DNA of 64,000 bases, from assembly GCA_001949185.1 (NCBI GenBank), contig BDGG01000001.1, positions 4,828,629 to 4,892,628 of the forward strand, given 5' to 3'. Each line of letters begins with the position of its first letter. The first letter of the stretch is position 1. Of the stretch, positions 24,943 through 37,089 are shown piece by piece. The notes below the pieces were generated by a model. That model worked only from the letters and a program-made list of their open reading frames with translations, was not told where the DNA came from and made no database searches. The translations under genes were made by a program, and so were the position numbers. Origin of the DNA: Ramazzottius varieornatus. Lineage: Eukaryota; Tardigrada; Eutardigrada; Parachela; Ramazzottiidae.

Positions 24943-25095
24943 CGTCTAAAAGTAGTGGATAAACGGTTGGAAGAAATACACTTCATGTCTTGAAAATTCA
25001 AATTGGAATATCTGCCGGCGTTCTTTATCTTGATTTCGAGTCCTGAAAACACGGATTGTATGTCTCCAACCGTTTATCCATTACTTCTACGGTAG
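24943..25095. repeat. 150-bp MITE
   Basis: AGTGGATAAACGGTTGGAAG on the left is inverted as CTCCAACCGTTTATCCATTA on the right; similarity continues inward for about 55 bp. Non-coding. Confidence 0.8.
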
Positions 25096-25787
25096 ATGAA
25101 GAATTAGTTTCTACAATCGTTGTGATACCACGCTTTGATATCGCATCACAGTGATTCGGTTTGCCAAAAATATTTCATATCGGAATATCATTATGGGCGG
25201 GATAATGCCGAGCGGCATATGATAGCCGAAAATATTGTATCATGGTATATCGATATCCTAATTTATATATACTGTTATCCGTTTATTTTCACTGTTCCTT
25301 CTCGCATTCGCAGAATTCCAATCAGAATTGGTTCACACTTCGCCCAAAATTCGGAAATCTTGTCTAGATGTTCAGAACGTGGCCATGTTTTTCGTGTTGT
25401 GTCTTGCGGTTCATATTCTGATTTTTACCTGCAATTTTTATGTCGCCTGTATCTTTTCCTAATGCAGCTCATTGCCTAGCAAACGACCGAATAATTCGCA
25501 CACGCTTCATCATCCTGACATTCGTGAACTATTTAATATTCGGCCATTCGAAATTCAAAATGGACATTACGGGTTAGCCCAAAAACAAGTGGCTGTGGGA
25601 GGCAGAATGTCCAAGCTCCAGTTATTTTCAAGACGCTCGCTCTGTTACCCATATGTATATACTGCTCTATGATCTCGCGAGCTTCAAAAGCGAAGGAAGA
25701 ACTCACATGCAGACTGACTCTCGACTGAACTTCCTGTTTTTGAACTTGATGACACGACCATACTCATACTAATTCCGTATGATATTA
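25096..25787. other. no recognisable gene
   Basis: AT-rich with short frames (25135-25479 and 25472-25672, plus) lacking domains. Confidence 0.5.
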
Positions 25788-27490
25788 GAGAGGTCGATAC
25801 TTGACTTGATCGGTGTTTAGCACAGGTTTAGCACAGTGAGCAAGCTCCGCCCCCTGGCTACACTAAACCAGCAGAGGTTGCGACTTGCACTACGCAAACT
25901 CGTGATTAGCATACCTCACGTACGTACGCGTTCGATAAATTTTTGATTTTATTTTTCGCCTTACCATTAACTGTAGGTTTGCCCTACTTTCAGTCTTTCG
26001 CTGTGTAGTTTTCCTCGAAAATTGTAGCTGTACACCATGCCTCTCCGTAGCGGTCGTGTCCTTAAGCTTCCCAGAGAAAGTTCGACAACGGTCCCTTCTA
26101 AGAATAAGAAAGAGCCCAAGAAGAAGAAGCAAGTTACAACCCCTGTTGAGCCTGCCTCAGCTGTTAGCCCTGTACGTTCAAGGCTACAGTTGACTTTCAC
26201 ATTGAGACTGGGAATGAAGCTGCAGTTGAGCATACAGTGCAAAGCTGCAGTTAACCTCAAAGTAGAGCCAAGTACCAAGGCTACAGTTAAAGAACTCACA
26301 GGAGTAACAGCACGTAGAATTCCACAAGGCTGTACATAAAGCTACAGTGGACGGTATCGTTAGCTTCACCATAACCCACTGAAAAATGCATCTAATCATC
26401 CAATCAAGGCAAGATCTGGGTAGCATTTGCACCTGCGGCGAGCTCTTTTTCACGTATCTCCAGTTCTTTCCGCCGTATCTCTAACTTACTCTCCTCCAGC
26501 CTGATCCTTCTCTCCTCTAGTCTGCTTTCCCATTTCCATCTGCGTACAATGGTAGCTCCAATATCTACCTTCTTTTTCTTTTTCTCCATCTTTCCCGAGC
26601 TTTCCGAGCAGCTGTCACTTTCGGTTGAAGAGTCATCATGAGTAGAGCCATCGTTATCTGCCTTCTTCCTGCTATAGATTTCCATGGCCTTCTGTCGGAT
26701 CCCCTTCCTTTCTCGTTGTCCTCGAGTAGTCGCTTCTTCTTGAGAGCATGAGCTGAAACTGGCCCACCGCAGGTGGAAGGAACGATCTTCTCGTCCGTAG
26801 CAGCGTTTTCGATGTCAGCGTCACGCTGTAACGCGACCAGATTCGCCAGGCCCACCTTTAGCTTGGTGACACTTTCTTTCGATCCACTCTTCCATCTTGC
26901 TTTGTTGTCGTTGGCTTGAAACTCCTTCAGTAAGTTATCGTAGTGAACCTTGTAGCATCGCACTTCTCGCTGGAATCCGTTGAAGGCGTCCATATCGATC
27001 TTGACATCTTTCCAGCCGGCCTGAGCGGTATTAAATATCGGCTTCTTCTCCTCGATTTCGTTGCATAAAGCAGTCTCTTCTTCCAGACTGAAGTCCCTCC
27101 GTGGTTTACCTGAGCTGGAAGTTTCTGCTATAGACAGGTCATGAGCGTCTGACCCATCGACAGCGATCGACTCGTCCATCGTTATCACTGATATCAAAAA
27201 CTATGGAAATAAAGTTTTTCCGGAGAGTAGACGACGGTGAAAATTTACCGTGTTGCACCAAGATTCGTGTTACCGACAGTAATTTATGCCCCGGAGAGAA
27301 TTAGCTGAATTGCTATGCAAGCTCCACTAAACATCGGAATAGCGTCCCGTATGCGCTATGCAAAGTTCAGAGCTTGCATAACATAGTGGGTTCAATCGGT
27401 TCAAGCCCGCCTCCGATTGGTCTATTCCGATTGGCTCGTTGCTGTGCTAAACCTGTGCTAAACACTTCTCAAGTCAAATATCAACTTCTC
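25788..27490 (-). mobile_element. 1.7-kb TIR element carrying a Myb/SANT-like gene
   Basis: The left end GAGAGGTCGATACTTGACTT and the reverse complement of the right end GAGAAGTTGATATTTGACTT match, as does the inner GTGTTTAGCACAGGTTTAGC. Each end is flanked by TA. The only recognised gene inside is the minus-strand Myb/SANT-like frame at 26404-27197. A basic plus frame (26037-26339) opposite its 3' side is unrecognised. PIF/Harbinger elements pair a Myb-like protein with a DDE transposase; the transposase is absent here, so this could be a derivative of such an element or a different class. Confidence 0.65.
26404..27197 (-). pseudogene. Myb/SANT-like DNA-binding protein with C-terminal coiled coil, one frameshift
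   Basis: The reading frame starts MISVITMDESIAVDG at 27197. It continues through a Myb/SANT-like segment (DFSLEEETALCNEIEEKKPI, a Trp, then REVRCYKVHYDNLLKEF) and ALKKKRLLEDNEKGRG. The downstream frame at 26404-26710 continues naturally (KGIRQKAMEIYSRKKA, a Ser/Asp-rich acidic linker, then a charged coiled coil RLEERRIRLEESKLEIRRKE). A single-base frame change around 26700-26720 separates the two, so this is either a dead copy or one sequencing error away from about 265 residues. The role inferred from the family is DNA or transposon-end binding. It sits inside the TIR element at 25788-27490. Confidence 0.6.
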
Positions 27491-28160
27491 TAATGCTTTT
27501 TTGAACACGGGAATAAAGTTCGAGGTACAAGACGCTGATATTTTCCAAATTCAAAATGTCAAGTTTTTTCCATGGCCTCAGATTTTTGTTTTTCGAACTT
27601 CATCAAAATTGTCCCAAAGCACAGCCATGGTGCAGTGTTGTTCCGATACAATGTATTTTGATGCATAATGCAGAATTTATTTCCGATATGGCCCGCTGTA
27701 GCCATAGACTTAACGTGGGCGACCGGATTCGAATTAGTTCCGCTGTCGTATCGGAAATACACTGCCATGGTATGACAAAATTGTTGTCCTACCCCTATAC
27801 TAATATAACTCGATAAAAAGGGTCTGACGAGTACCTAGACTCTCTGAAACCGTACCAAGGGGAGAAACTGCACTACTGTATGCATCACACGTTCAGATGG
27901 GACCAGTTTATGATTTCGTGATCGAACTGTAAACGCGTTTGTGTGTAAAGAAGTTTACATTTCTGACTTTTTGATTAAGTTAATTAGAAGTCTGGCGTCA
28001 CAATAGAAGCGGAATGGTAACTTTCCTAGAATTTCGCTCCAAGGTCATGCACAAGTACGACATCTAAACGGGAATGTCACTTAAAGGTCATGCAGAACTA
28101 GAAGGACTGAAGGGCAACGGCACAAGAACGGTGATCACTGTCTTAAACGTAACTAGTAAA
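27491..28160. other. no recognisable gene
   Basis: Contains an imperfect inverted pair around CAGCCATGG (27622) and CCATGGTATG (27766) with TTCCGATA / TATCGGAA between, suggesting a small decayed hairpin of about 150 bp. Nothing coding recognised. Confidence 0.4.
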
Positions 28161-28164
28161 CTCG

Positions 28165-31100
28165 GTGGGTCTTAATATGCCGAAACTAACGCGAAAACGT
28201 AAAGGCACTTCGAAATCCTCTATTGTGCGGTTGCGTGTAGCTAAACGATTGTGGGCTGAGGACACTCATCATGCACCCAATAGAGACTTGATATCCACAT
28301 CAGATACATCGGATGACAATGTCGACGATGGTGAAAATTGCTCTTATACTAGTTCCCAGTCTGCTGGAAATGTTACGGACGTTGATTTTCTGGATAATAA
28401 GATGAGCTGCACCGTCGAGTTCTTTCTAGCTTTTTTTTGCTTTGCCGAATTTTGAGTCAATCTCTGCCTTATACCCTCAGGTTTGAACAGCACGTTTACG
28501 AGACTTGGTGAGTGTGTTGAGTTGCTGCGGAATAAATTTGTGGTGAATCTGTTCTGCGGTCTAATCGTTTAATCAAGCTTGTTTTTTAAGTACTGCTCCA
28601 AAGATGGAGGTGCTATGCCAAAGAAATCAGACACCTTACCGGCATGACCCAGACACTACAGTTAGTCAAAAGCGTAGCTCCGAATCGCCGAACAGAAGTA
28701 ACTCCGATCATACAGAATTAATTGACATGTCTAGTGTTGAACTCGATTCTGCGGACGATCTGCATTCACACTACACTACTGGAAGTGACGACACTTATGG
28801 GGATGATGACGGGTCGGAGCGTGAAACAGAATGTAGTAACTCTGTTGTGGAGTCAGTGAATCGTGGCCGAACAAAATCTGGTGTAAGCATGCGTATACCG
28901 ATACAAACCTGTGTAGAGTAAGAACCATGTTCAGAGTGATGACCACATTGGAATGGATATCGTGCGGACGGTTCAAAGCAACAATTATGAGCACAGAATC
29001 TGTTGGATTCCGTTGCGGGAACGGAACAAAAAATCCGTGCGGATTAATGAAGATGCCCGCACTGCCTGCAGAGCTGGAAAATCTGTATAGGTCGTCAAGA
29101 AAGCTTCGAGACCAGTCACGCACGTACAACAATTTACTTTCAATATCGGCACTCGGAACTAGCGGGTGCTTCGAGCAGTAAACCGGTTCCAGTAACTTGG
29201 TTCTGAGAGGTCGAACCTACCACCGAACGCTACCAGGTAATCAAGCGTCCGGCCCTCTACTATGGTACCACAACGATGCAGAGTACCCGAACGAAGTTAT
29301 TAACGACTTGAAAATGGACTGGGATATTGTAAAGAAGTTACGAAGTGTTCTCTTCCGGTGCAATCCCCTACTACACCAGTTCAAGCTATTAGCTGAGGAG
29401 CCATCAGAGCATGCGCGATTTGAGTTGACCGTACAAAGTTCTAACGAAATCGGCGCGGTTAATGTTCCTGACAAATCCGGGGATCTAAAACAACGAAGTG
29501 TCGTATGTTGGAAGAACACAGATAAGCAACCGACGTTCATAAAAGCAACTTCCGGATTTTTCGTGCCCCTGCATTATGTTCCGATATGTCCGGAAGGAAG
29601 TAAAGGCTGGAGTACAGAACTAAAAGCCAAGTGCAAACTAAGCATGATGATGTTCTACCGAATGATAATCTTGCGATACACCGCACTACATCTACTTAGC
29701 AGACTGTTCAACGAATCCTGCGTTTATATATTCCGCTGTCCCGAGGAAGAACGACCGAATTTCGTTCGTTTTAACCAAAATTTGCCGAAAGAACGACTTA
29801 GGATCAGGAGCAAATGAAGGAAGGATTTTTTCCCTGCTTCATTCATCGGCTCGAATCAACATAATCAGAAAATGATATCGGGTGCTTTAGCGATAGTTAG
29901 CCGCCTCAGAAACCCCACGTTTCTCATTACGTTCACCTGTAACCCCAACTGATCCGAAATCAAGAGGCGTTTATTGCGTGGCCAAGGTGCATCAGATCGA
30001 CCAGATATCGTAAATAAGGTCTTCAAAGCGAAGCTAGCAAGGTTCCGAGCAAAACTTCCAAAGTACATCGGTTCCAAAGTACATCGGTTCCAAAACGACC
30101 TACAAAATCGTTGACTTCCAGACACGTGGACTTCCTCATGCGCATATAGCCGTGAAAATGGCTAAAGGACCATAAAGTGCTACAGAAATCGATGCCGCGA
30201 TCTCAGCTGAACTTCCTGACGACAAAAAGCTACGAACGTTAGTCGAGAAGCACATGCTTCATCGACACTACCCACTTCGATGCTACCGACCGGAAAAACA
30301 GAGCAACAACGCAATGTCATTACAGGTACCCAAAACCAATTAACGATGAAACGTTCATGGATGATGCCAGTACAAAAGGCAGAGAGAGAGAGAGAGAGAT
30401 CGCAACTTTATTTCCTATAATGATGAATTGCTGATAGAATTCGATTGCCGTATTAACGTCAAAGTTGTTGCTTCCGTGATACTAATTATGTACCTATACA
30501 AATATCTGTATAAGGGTTTCGACTACTTGGATGCTACAATTTCTAAAGACGAAACCAAGCTGTATGTACACGTATGTATGTATACCTCTCAGCATCAGAA
30601 GCTGTTTAGAGTATATTCGGATACGAACTAACGAGAAGGGAGCCCTCGGTTTCATGTTATCCAGTGCACCTCGAAGATTTAAACTATGTCTTTTACGATC
30701 AGTCGAACGAAAAGTCAAAAAACGCGGAGCACCGCCCGGCCCGTACGCACTCGATTCGATTACATAACATACTTGCAATACTACGAGAAGTACTTTGTAT
30801 CTGTTAAACGACCTGAAGAAGATAGCAATATCCGGCAAACTAAGGAAGTCTGGCACGACCGAGTTCCTACACCCAACAGAGGTACGGTACACCGCAGAAC
30901 AACCCTTCACATTAGAAAACTGGAAGTGAAAAGACTGCAAAGTGGAGAACCTGGATATCTTCGACTTCTACTACAGCACAAGCCTGCAAGATCGTTCGAA
31001 AAGCTCCGCAGATTCAACGGGACGACGTATCGCTCCTTTTCGGAATGTTGCAAAGCGATGCGACTGCGTGAAAACACTTCGGAATCTGAAATTCGCATGT

Positions 31101-32800
31101 ATGAAGCGAAACAAGCTTCATGCTCACCAAGGCAATCACGCTTTTTGCTTTTTCTGTTAACCACAGAAGGTGCACCCGCATTAGCGCTATTCAGCAAACA
31201 CCAGGAATTCATTTAGCTTGATTTTAGACTCCGCAATCAGCTGCCAGATTATTTGTCGGAAAATCGTCTCCTTCTTGACCTTTCGGCTGGGCTAGAAAGC
31301 TACAGCCGAACGCTTGAGGAGTTCTCCCTTTCTCCACCACTAAACCAACAATCCGAGATTGACAAAGAGAAACTGCGACACGACTCACGTACCAATGCCA
31401 CACTATATCAGAACTCGTTGAACATGCTGAACTTCGAACAGTACAATTACAGTTCTAAAGAAATTCAGAAACATATCGACTCGAAACTACCCGGGGTTTT
31501 CTACGTTGACGGTGGTGGGAAACTCGGGCGTGGGAAATCGTTTCTTCTGAACGCAATCGCTCGATACACTCGAGCTTCTTGCAAGATTGCTTTATGTTGC
31601 GCAAGTTCCGGGTTCGTGGCTATTATCTACCCAGGTGGATGTACAGCCCATAATTCATTCAAAATTCCTGTGCGCGATGACCCGTACGATTTCACTCCGA
31701 TTGAGTGAGACGTATCCTTACGTTCGCAACGAGCAAGTGTACTTCGAGAAGCGACACTCGTAATTTGGGATGAGATCACGATGATAGATGAGCGCAATCT
31801 TGAAGCTGTGGATGTTATGCTGCGTAGAGTTCGAGACAAATCAAACTCACCATTCGGCGGACTGCTTTTTTGTCGGCGCCGGTGATTTTCGCCAAATACC
31901 GCCAATTCTCCAGCATGCAAACCGCGAAGCTATAGTACCAGCAAGCATAAAGTTCTCGAAGCTCCGGGAAATGTTTCAGGTTTTCATCCTTACCGTACCA
32001 ATACGACAAGAAACCGATCCCGAGTTCTCTCAGTTTGTTGACGAAATCGCCAACGGCACCTTCCCAAGTGATAGATATGGAAAAGTAGTATTGAGTTTGG
32101 TTACCGCAACCACCGATGTCGAATACTGAAAGCAGTTTGTCTATCCCAAGCTCCCATCCACCGCTTCTTTGAGTTCCGATAAATGTCTCCTTGGCGTTCT
32201 GAACAAAGACGTGGACACGCTAAACTTAGAAATATGCGACCTGCTAAACAAAGACTTCGTGCCGCTCTTCAGTCACGATGAGCTACAGGAGTCAGCAGGT
32301 GGCTCACGATTCTGCAGAAACAACGTAACAGCAGAATTTTTCAACCAAATCAACTTTCCTAATATCCCACCCCATGAACTCTGTCTCAAAGTTGGAATGG
32401 AATGTTTTATTGTACGTAACTTATCGCCCGACAAAGGACTGCTCAACAACACTCAAGTCACAATCTTGGGCATTACAAGGAACCTTACACAAGTACGCAC
32501 CATGCAGACCAATAACGTTTTCTACCTGTCACGGATTAATTTTACAATGAACGCACAGAGAAGATGACTTCGTCTAACACGCAAGCAATTTCCCGTGCGA
32601 GCAGGTTATGTCTAGACAATGAACCGTTCTCAAGGAGCGACGCTAGAGTAAACCGGAATCGACTTACGGAAAAATGCTTCGCTCACGGACAACTAGCTGT
32701 TGCCCTAAGTCTAGTTCGCTCAAGGGACAAAGTTCTCGTTCTTACAAGTCGCGACAAACCTGACGCTAATGGACATGCCATAGCCACTAATGTGGTCTAA
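28165..32800 (+). pseudogene. decayed Helitron RepHel gene
   Basis: Pieces of a Helitron replicase-helicase appear in order, broken by many frameshifts and stops. An acidic N-terminal part (28165-28920) is followed by a pre-Rep segment (LPALPAELENLYRS-like and YNNLLS near 29070-29150). VLRGRTYHR, VPLHYVPICPEGSKGW and RPNFVRFNQN lie in 29197-29817. The Rep nuclease block follows, with IVSRLRNPTFLITFTCNP (about 29890) and the HUH-type LPHAHI (about 30130-30147), and a YLYKYLYKGFDY block near 30490-30530. Helicase motifs include a distorted Walker A (GGGKLGRGKSF, about 31510), WDEITM (about 31767), GDFRQIPPI (about 31881), LKVGMECFIVRNLSP (about 32390) and HGQLAVALS (about 32685). No intact frame longer than about 206 residues remains, so it is dead. 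Terminal TC and CTRR ends were not identified. Confidence 0.85.
30381..30399. repeat. (AG)n microsatellite
   Basis: A run of AG dinucleotides inside the decayed Helitron, in the Rep-helicase interval. Confidence 0.9.
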
Positions 32801-35409
32801 AAAGAATTGTTACTGTAAATTTGAACATTTAGAAAACGTCAGTTTACTCGTTCGTCGTTTTAACTTATTGCGAAACTGTAACAATCCGTGACCCAAATTC
32901 TAAGCTGAAATTTTCTGCGCAAATTCGAAAAAATGTTGCTTAGGCAACGTTTCTCATATCACAGCTGCGCTACCGATATAGACGTTCTGATTTTTTGACC
33001 CTTTTGACCGCTCTTAGACAGGGATTCATCGATACAAAATACCGTCCTATACCTTTACCAGATGTCGAACGCGGCTGGACACTTTGATATAGGTTGGTCA
33101 AGTATCCCATCCCAATATACAATAAGCGCCCAATACTTCGATTATCTTTTCGCGATTAGATTGTTGTGTATACGCTAAATGCGGTGACGGGATGTACTAC
33201 TACGTGAGAGTAGTGTCGCTGAGATACAACACTCGAAACATCTCAAGAAAATACGAAGGGTTGTTCCATTTAGCCACTTGGTAAGTGCTAACGCTGTGTT
33301 GAAAATGGGACAGCTCATACGAAGAGAGGGACCATTTTGGCGGGTTAATGGACGTTTCGGCCTGATCGCATGGCTCGAAAACAATCAGTACACGATTCGG
33401 AAGAAGGGTGTACGGTTAATATTCGGACCGACTGGGAATCACGAAGAAACGTAACTCAAAACAAACGTCCACTGTACACAACACCACAATATGGTTTTCC
33501 TGCAGTATGTCAATCAAGTTTCTCTGTCTAACTGAAGAGATGGTTACGCAAATTCGGAAATGCACTTGCGACTTCCCCACACCTTCACTGATCGGCGATG
33601 ACACATTCACCTGCCGTTGTACAGGTGTGATGCGAGCAAGACGACGTCGCCATGAAAAGTCGCCGCATTTGAGCTAGGAGGAGTTGTGCACGCGCTGGGT
33701 ATAAGTGCAGTCAATGACTTGCCTGTGCACACGTTGAGTCATTAAATGAAGCCGTGACTCATACAGCCTGTACTACTCATGTGTCCCCCGGTCGAGTCGC
33801 GCACCCTGTTGGCTTACAGATCCTCTTATTGCGCCACTGTACCGTCACTCACTACCGAGTGCACCGAGCAGGCTTGAGCACTATCCAAACATTCACGCAT
33901 CAACCTGCTTAGGTCTTCCCTATTTAATCTGTTATTGCTGTGAGGGGATGGTTTTAATTACGGAGAGGATTACGGGTGTTAGAAGTATTAAATGATCTCT
34001 CCCTTTCGAGCTTGATGAAGCGGAATATTCAAGTTCCGCGCGGGAGGGACTGCCTTAACTTCAAGAAGAGACGATAGCACAGACTGTCCAGAGTGTATGC
34101 TCTGCTGAAAAAAGCCGTCTTGTGGTAAGCCGTAACTGGCAATCGCACGAAAAGGCAGGTAAACAAACCTGTTCCGTTCCCAATGATAACAAGGCATTTC
34201 AGAAGAACAATGACGAAACTCAGAACAGAATCGAAGAGGCACTGTTCTACTGAACAAATTTGAAATTTCCGAAAATTGGTAACTGTTTACCGGAAATCAA
34301 TCAAGGCCTTTATGTTGAGACTTCAATCAGCCGAACACAACGTGTCAACAAGATTACTCGACTCGAATGATAAGTGCAAGCGTGGCTCGGCTGTGAGTTA
34401 AGCGCGTGCGTGTCACGAGGTTTTACTGGCCAATACGGCATACCACGTGACTTCGTCTTGCGCAAAACCCACCTGTATGCCGTTGTGATCGCTCTACCCA
34501 TTATCTTCGTAGCATGGGTAAAGATCTATGCGCCGTTGTATGCGACTTTCGTTTTAAAGTTCATCGTTATGAAACGTCTTCCATCTAAATTTGTGCGGCC
34601 GGCGTGTTCGGTTCGAATGATTTACCCCCTGTTTTCACCACGGATCCTATCACGCTCCAATTGATCGATGTTACAGTAATTGATATTGGCGATGGCGACC
34701 GAGCTACGACTATGAACTTATGGGACGGTGTCCGTGAAGTAGGTAAAAAAATCATGCTTTGTCGGTGCCACACTGTGGTTAAAAATGTAAACAATATCTA
34801 GACGCTGCCTACGCACCAGATACTTCGGACGACCGAGACCACAGAACAGCCATCTGGGCCTTACTGGATACCGAACGTGCCGAAGTATACATGAAGTAAG
34901 CCGAACCCCAACAACACAACATACCTAAATTTAACTCAGGAGTACCCATACAGAAACTCAGGACCACACTTTTCATTACAGGAAACGATACGTTATAAAT
35001 GAGTGACCGCACCGGGTCTTGGAAACGATGTGAAGAAACACTGAGTAATACCTAAAAAACGTGAAGATCAAGATGTCTGCAACAGGATTGCTCACGCTTG
35101 TAGCGTAAATAACTCTCACCACGGCAAACGGTCTGCAACAAGATTGCTGGCTCAGGCGGCAGGCTAATTCACACTGCACCTCGATTAATAATTTTTATCG
35201 CCCGACTAACGAGGAACTTTAAACGGACATCAGCTTCAGCTAAACTTCGAGTTGATAGAGAACCTGATGGTGCCGACGCTCTGCTTGTTGTTCTTCCAAA
35301 ATCCCACTTCACAAGTCTTCCAGACAAACCACCACTGATACTTTCCTATCCGTCACACGAGTCACCCTCTCTTTCTTTGGGACCTGTAGGCTACTCGTTC
35401 GTCTTAGAG
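32801..35409. other. no confidently recognised gene
   Basis: A short GTTGCTTAGGCAAC palindrome at about 32935-32948 could be the 3' hairpin of the Helitron, but no CTRR end is convincing. A plus frame at 34604-34801 and a following open stretch (about 34801-34900) have no recognisable domain. The rest shows nothing to me. Confidence 0.4.
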
Positions 35410-35811
35410 ACTTACCTCGCCAGTGTCCGCCGGTTGATCCCGGTATTCCAAAGAGCCTTAGCCAAGCGTCCTCGACTTTGATCCTGCAGGAACCTCAGGC
35501 TTCGCTGACCATCGACAGGTTTATCCACAAAGGAAGATTGAAGGACCTCGTAGACCTCTAAGTCAGCCAGTTAGGGTTTACAGAAGACCGGCAAAAGGTG
35601 GAGTTTGTACCGCACTTTACTGATCAAAATTCAACTGAAGGAAAATAGAGTCTCGAACAACTGACAGCTTTCAGCTTATATACTTCTCGAGATACGCCGC
35701 CTGCAGGGCTGGCTTAATACCTCGAGGAAATACCCTGTCAGTCATACACATCGTACTCGTACACTCGTGGAGAATTTCCAATTTTAAATCCTGTACGAAA
35801 TTCTCGCTACA
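35410..35811 (-). repeat. putative 3' LTR of a Ty3/gypsy-like element (one boundary uncertain)
   Basis: Reading the minus strand, a purine tract AGAAGGAGGGGGTAA is directly followed by TGTAGCGAGAATTTCG, the usual polypurine tract to LTR junction, at about 35811/35812. Within it TATATAAGCTGAAAG (35668-35683) resembles a TATA promoter. Its position beyond the gag-protease block on the same strand fits a 3' LTR. The distal end and a second LTR copy were not found in the window. Confidence 0.5.
35668..35683 (-). promoter_or_regulatory. TATA-like element in the putative LTR
   Basis: Minus-strand GTATATAAGCTGAAAG, about 130 bp inside the LTR start, spaced as expected for an LTR promoter. Confidence 0.4.
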
Positions 35812-35813
35812 TT

Positions 35814-35830
35814 ACCCCCTCCTTCTGGAC
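35814..35830 (-). other. polypurine tract of the LTR element
   Basis: Minus-strand purine-rich run (AGAAGGAGGGGG) abutting the TG start of the LTR. It is the expected plus-strand primer site in LTR retrotransposons. Confidence 0.5.
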
Positions 35831-36169
35831 ATGCCAGTCCCGGGCCATCCTAAAGATTCGGGTAGAACTGCTGAATGCATGGCTCAAAGCTAAGCTTGAA
35901 GCTACACGACTAAAGTCAAGGTCTGAAGACCTTCTCTTACTACCTTACTGCTTCGTAGACCTCCCGGACCGACAGTTCCAGAAACAAGGCAATCACTTTC
36001 TCCATCAAGGTAAACTAACTACTATTACAGTAGACCTCTACCTGTCCGAGTACGATGACGAGTAACAACTAACCTTAGGCAGTACAAAATCTAAATGCAA
36101 AAAGGAAAGAGATTCACTAGGAAAGAGAAACTAAAGGAACTACCGGCCATCCATCCATCGATGTTTTCA

Positions 36170-36457
36170 TCACTGCGACCCTTCTTGGCCGTTCTTTTCT
36201 TCTTCGACTTCCATCTCTTGTTTGGGTCCATCGGCTTTAGCCTGATGGCTGTCGGTTGCTTCGGCTAAAGCCTGTTCAACGTTCTCTTTGTCACTTCCGC
36301 TTTCGTCATCGGTGACTTGGTCGTAGTCGTGTTTTGCTGGTGGGGCTTCAGCCTGGGAAGTAGAAGGGATCGTATGGCTTGAGCCTGGAGACCCAGCGGA
36401 TTGTTCCACAGCCGCACGACCCATCTCCTCAGCCCATCGCTGCTTTTCTGGAGTCAA
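36170..36457 (-). CDS. acidic 3'-terminal frame of the LTR element interior, no domain
   Basis: A 95-residue frame (MTPEKQRWAEEMGRAAVEQ, then Ser/Thr-rich and Glu/Asp-rich sequence, ending EKNGQEGSQ) ends about 340 bp before the polypurine tract on the same strand as gag and protease. It is therefore probably the tail of the element's polyprotein or an accessory frame. Sequence upstream of it (to about 36600) stays readable in pieces (KRPEGKLKSVIFSQTRHGSK). It has no recognisable motif; disordered by composition. Confidence 0.35.
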   Translation of the reverse strand: MTPEKQRWAEEMGRAAVEQSAGSPGSSHTIPSTSQAEAPPAKHDYDQVTDDESGSDKENVEQALAEATDSHQAKADGPKQEMEVEEEKNGQEGSQ

Positions 36458-36671
36458 GATGGTATGGACGTGATGGCTGAAGCCTGGTTGGTGTGGATAG
36501 TAGCTTCGAGAGCTTGTGGCTTAGAGCCATGTCGAGTCTGAGAAAAAATCACGGACTTCAGTTTACCCTCTGGTCGTTTTACTTTAACGTTATTTTGCCT
36601 TACCATGTGGAATTGACGAGAAGCCTGGCTCAAGCCACTCTTGTTGAAAGTTCGATCAAACGGATGACTTC

Positions 36672-36915
36672 GAAGAGATCAGCCAGAAAACTACGAGTTT
36701 AAACCGTGGAAGGGCTACGAAGCCGATCCGTTTGCTGAACTAAAATCCTGTATTCTGAGTGTAAGAAATTATTGGCTCTAGAAGAGATTGAAGGGGGGAA
36801 ACGATCGNNNNNNNNNNNNNNNNNNNNNNNNNNNNNNNNNNNNNNNNNNNNNNNNNNGATCGGCTTCGTAGCCCTTGCACGGTTTAAACTCTTAGTTTTC
36901 TGGTTGATCTCTTCC
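36672..36915. other. 50-N assembly gap flanked by inverted 58-bp arms
   Basis: N run at 36808-36857. The sequence at 36672-36729 is the near-perfect reverse complement of 36858-36915: TTTAAACCGTGG and AGGGCTACGAAGCCGATC on the left, GATCGGCTTCGTAGCCCT and CGGTTTAAACTC on the right. Reverse transcriptase, RNase H and integrase of the LTR element are not visible and could be missing in this unresolved interval. Confidence 0.9.
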
Positions 36916-37089
36916 CACATACATTCGGTCTCGATAATAATCTGGAATATTTTCTGCATGCACAAATTCATCATCCATCGATTTCGGCTTCTTGCCCGAC
37001 TTGAATGCTTCATAGATGTTTCTATGCCACGCATCGAAACCTGACTTGTTGAACATCCCACAGTTCTTGTCTAATGACACTGGTACACT

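Noticed and set aside
32935-32948. GTTGCTTAGGCAAC as the Helitron 3' hairpin
   Set aside because: It is a palindrome of plausible size, but no CTRR terminus follows at the expected distance, so the end was not called.
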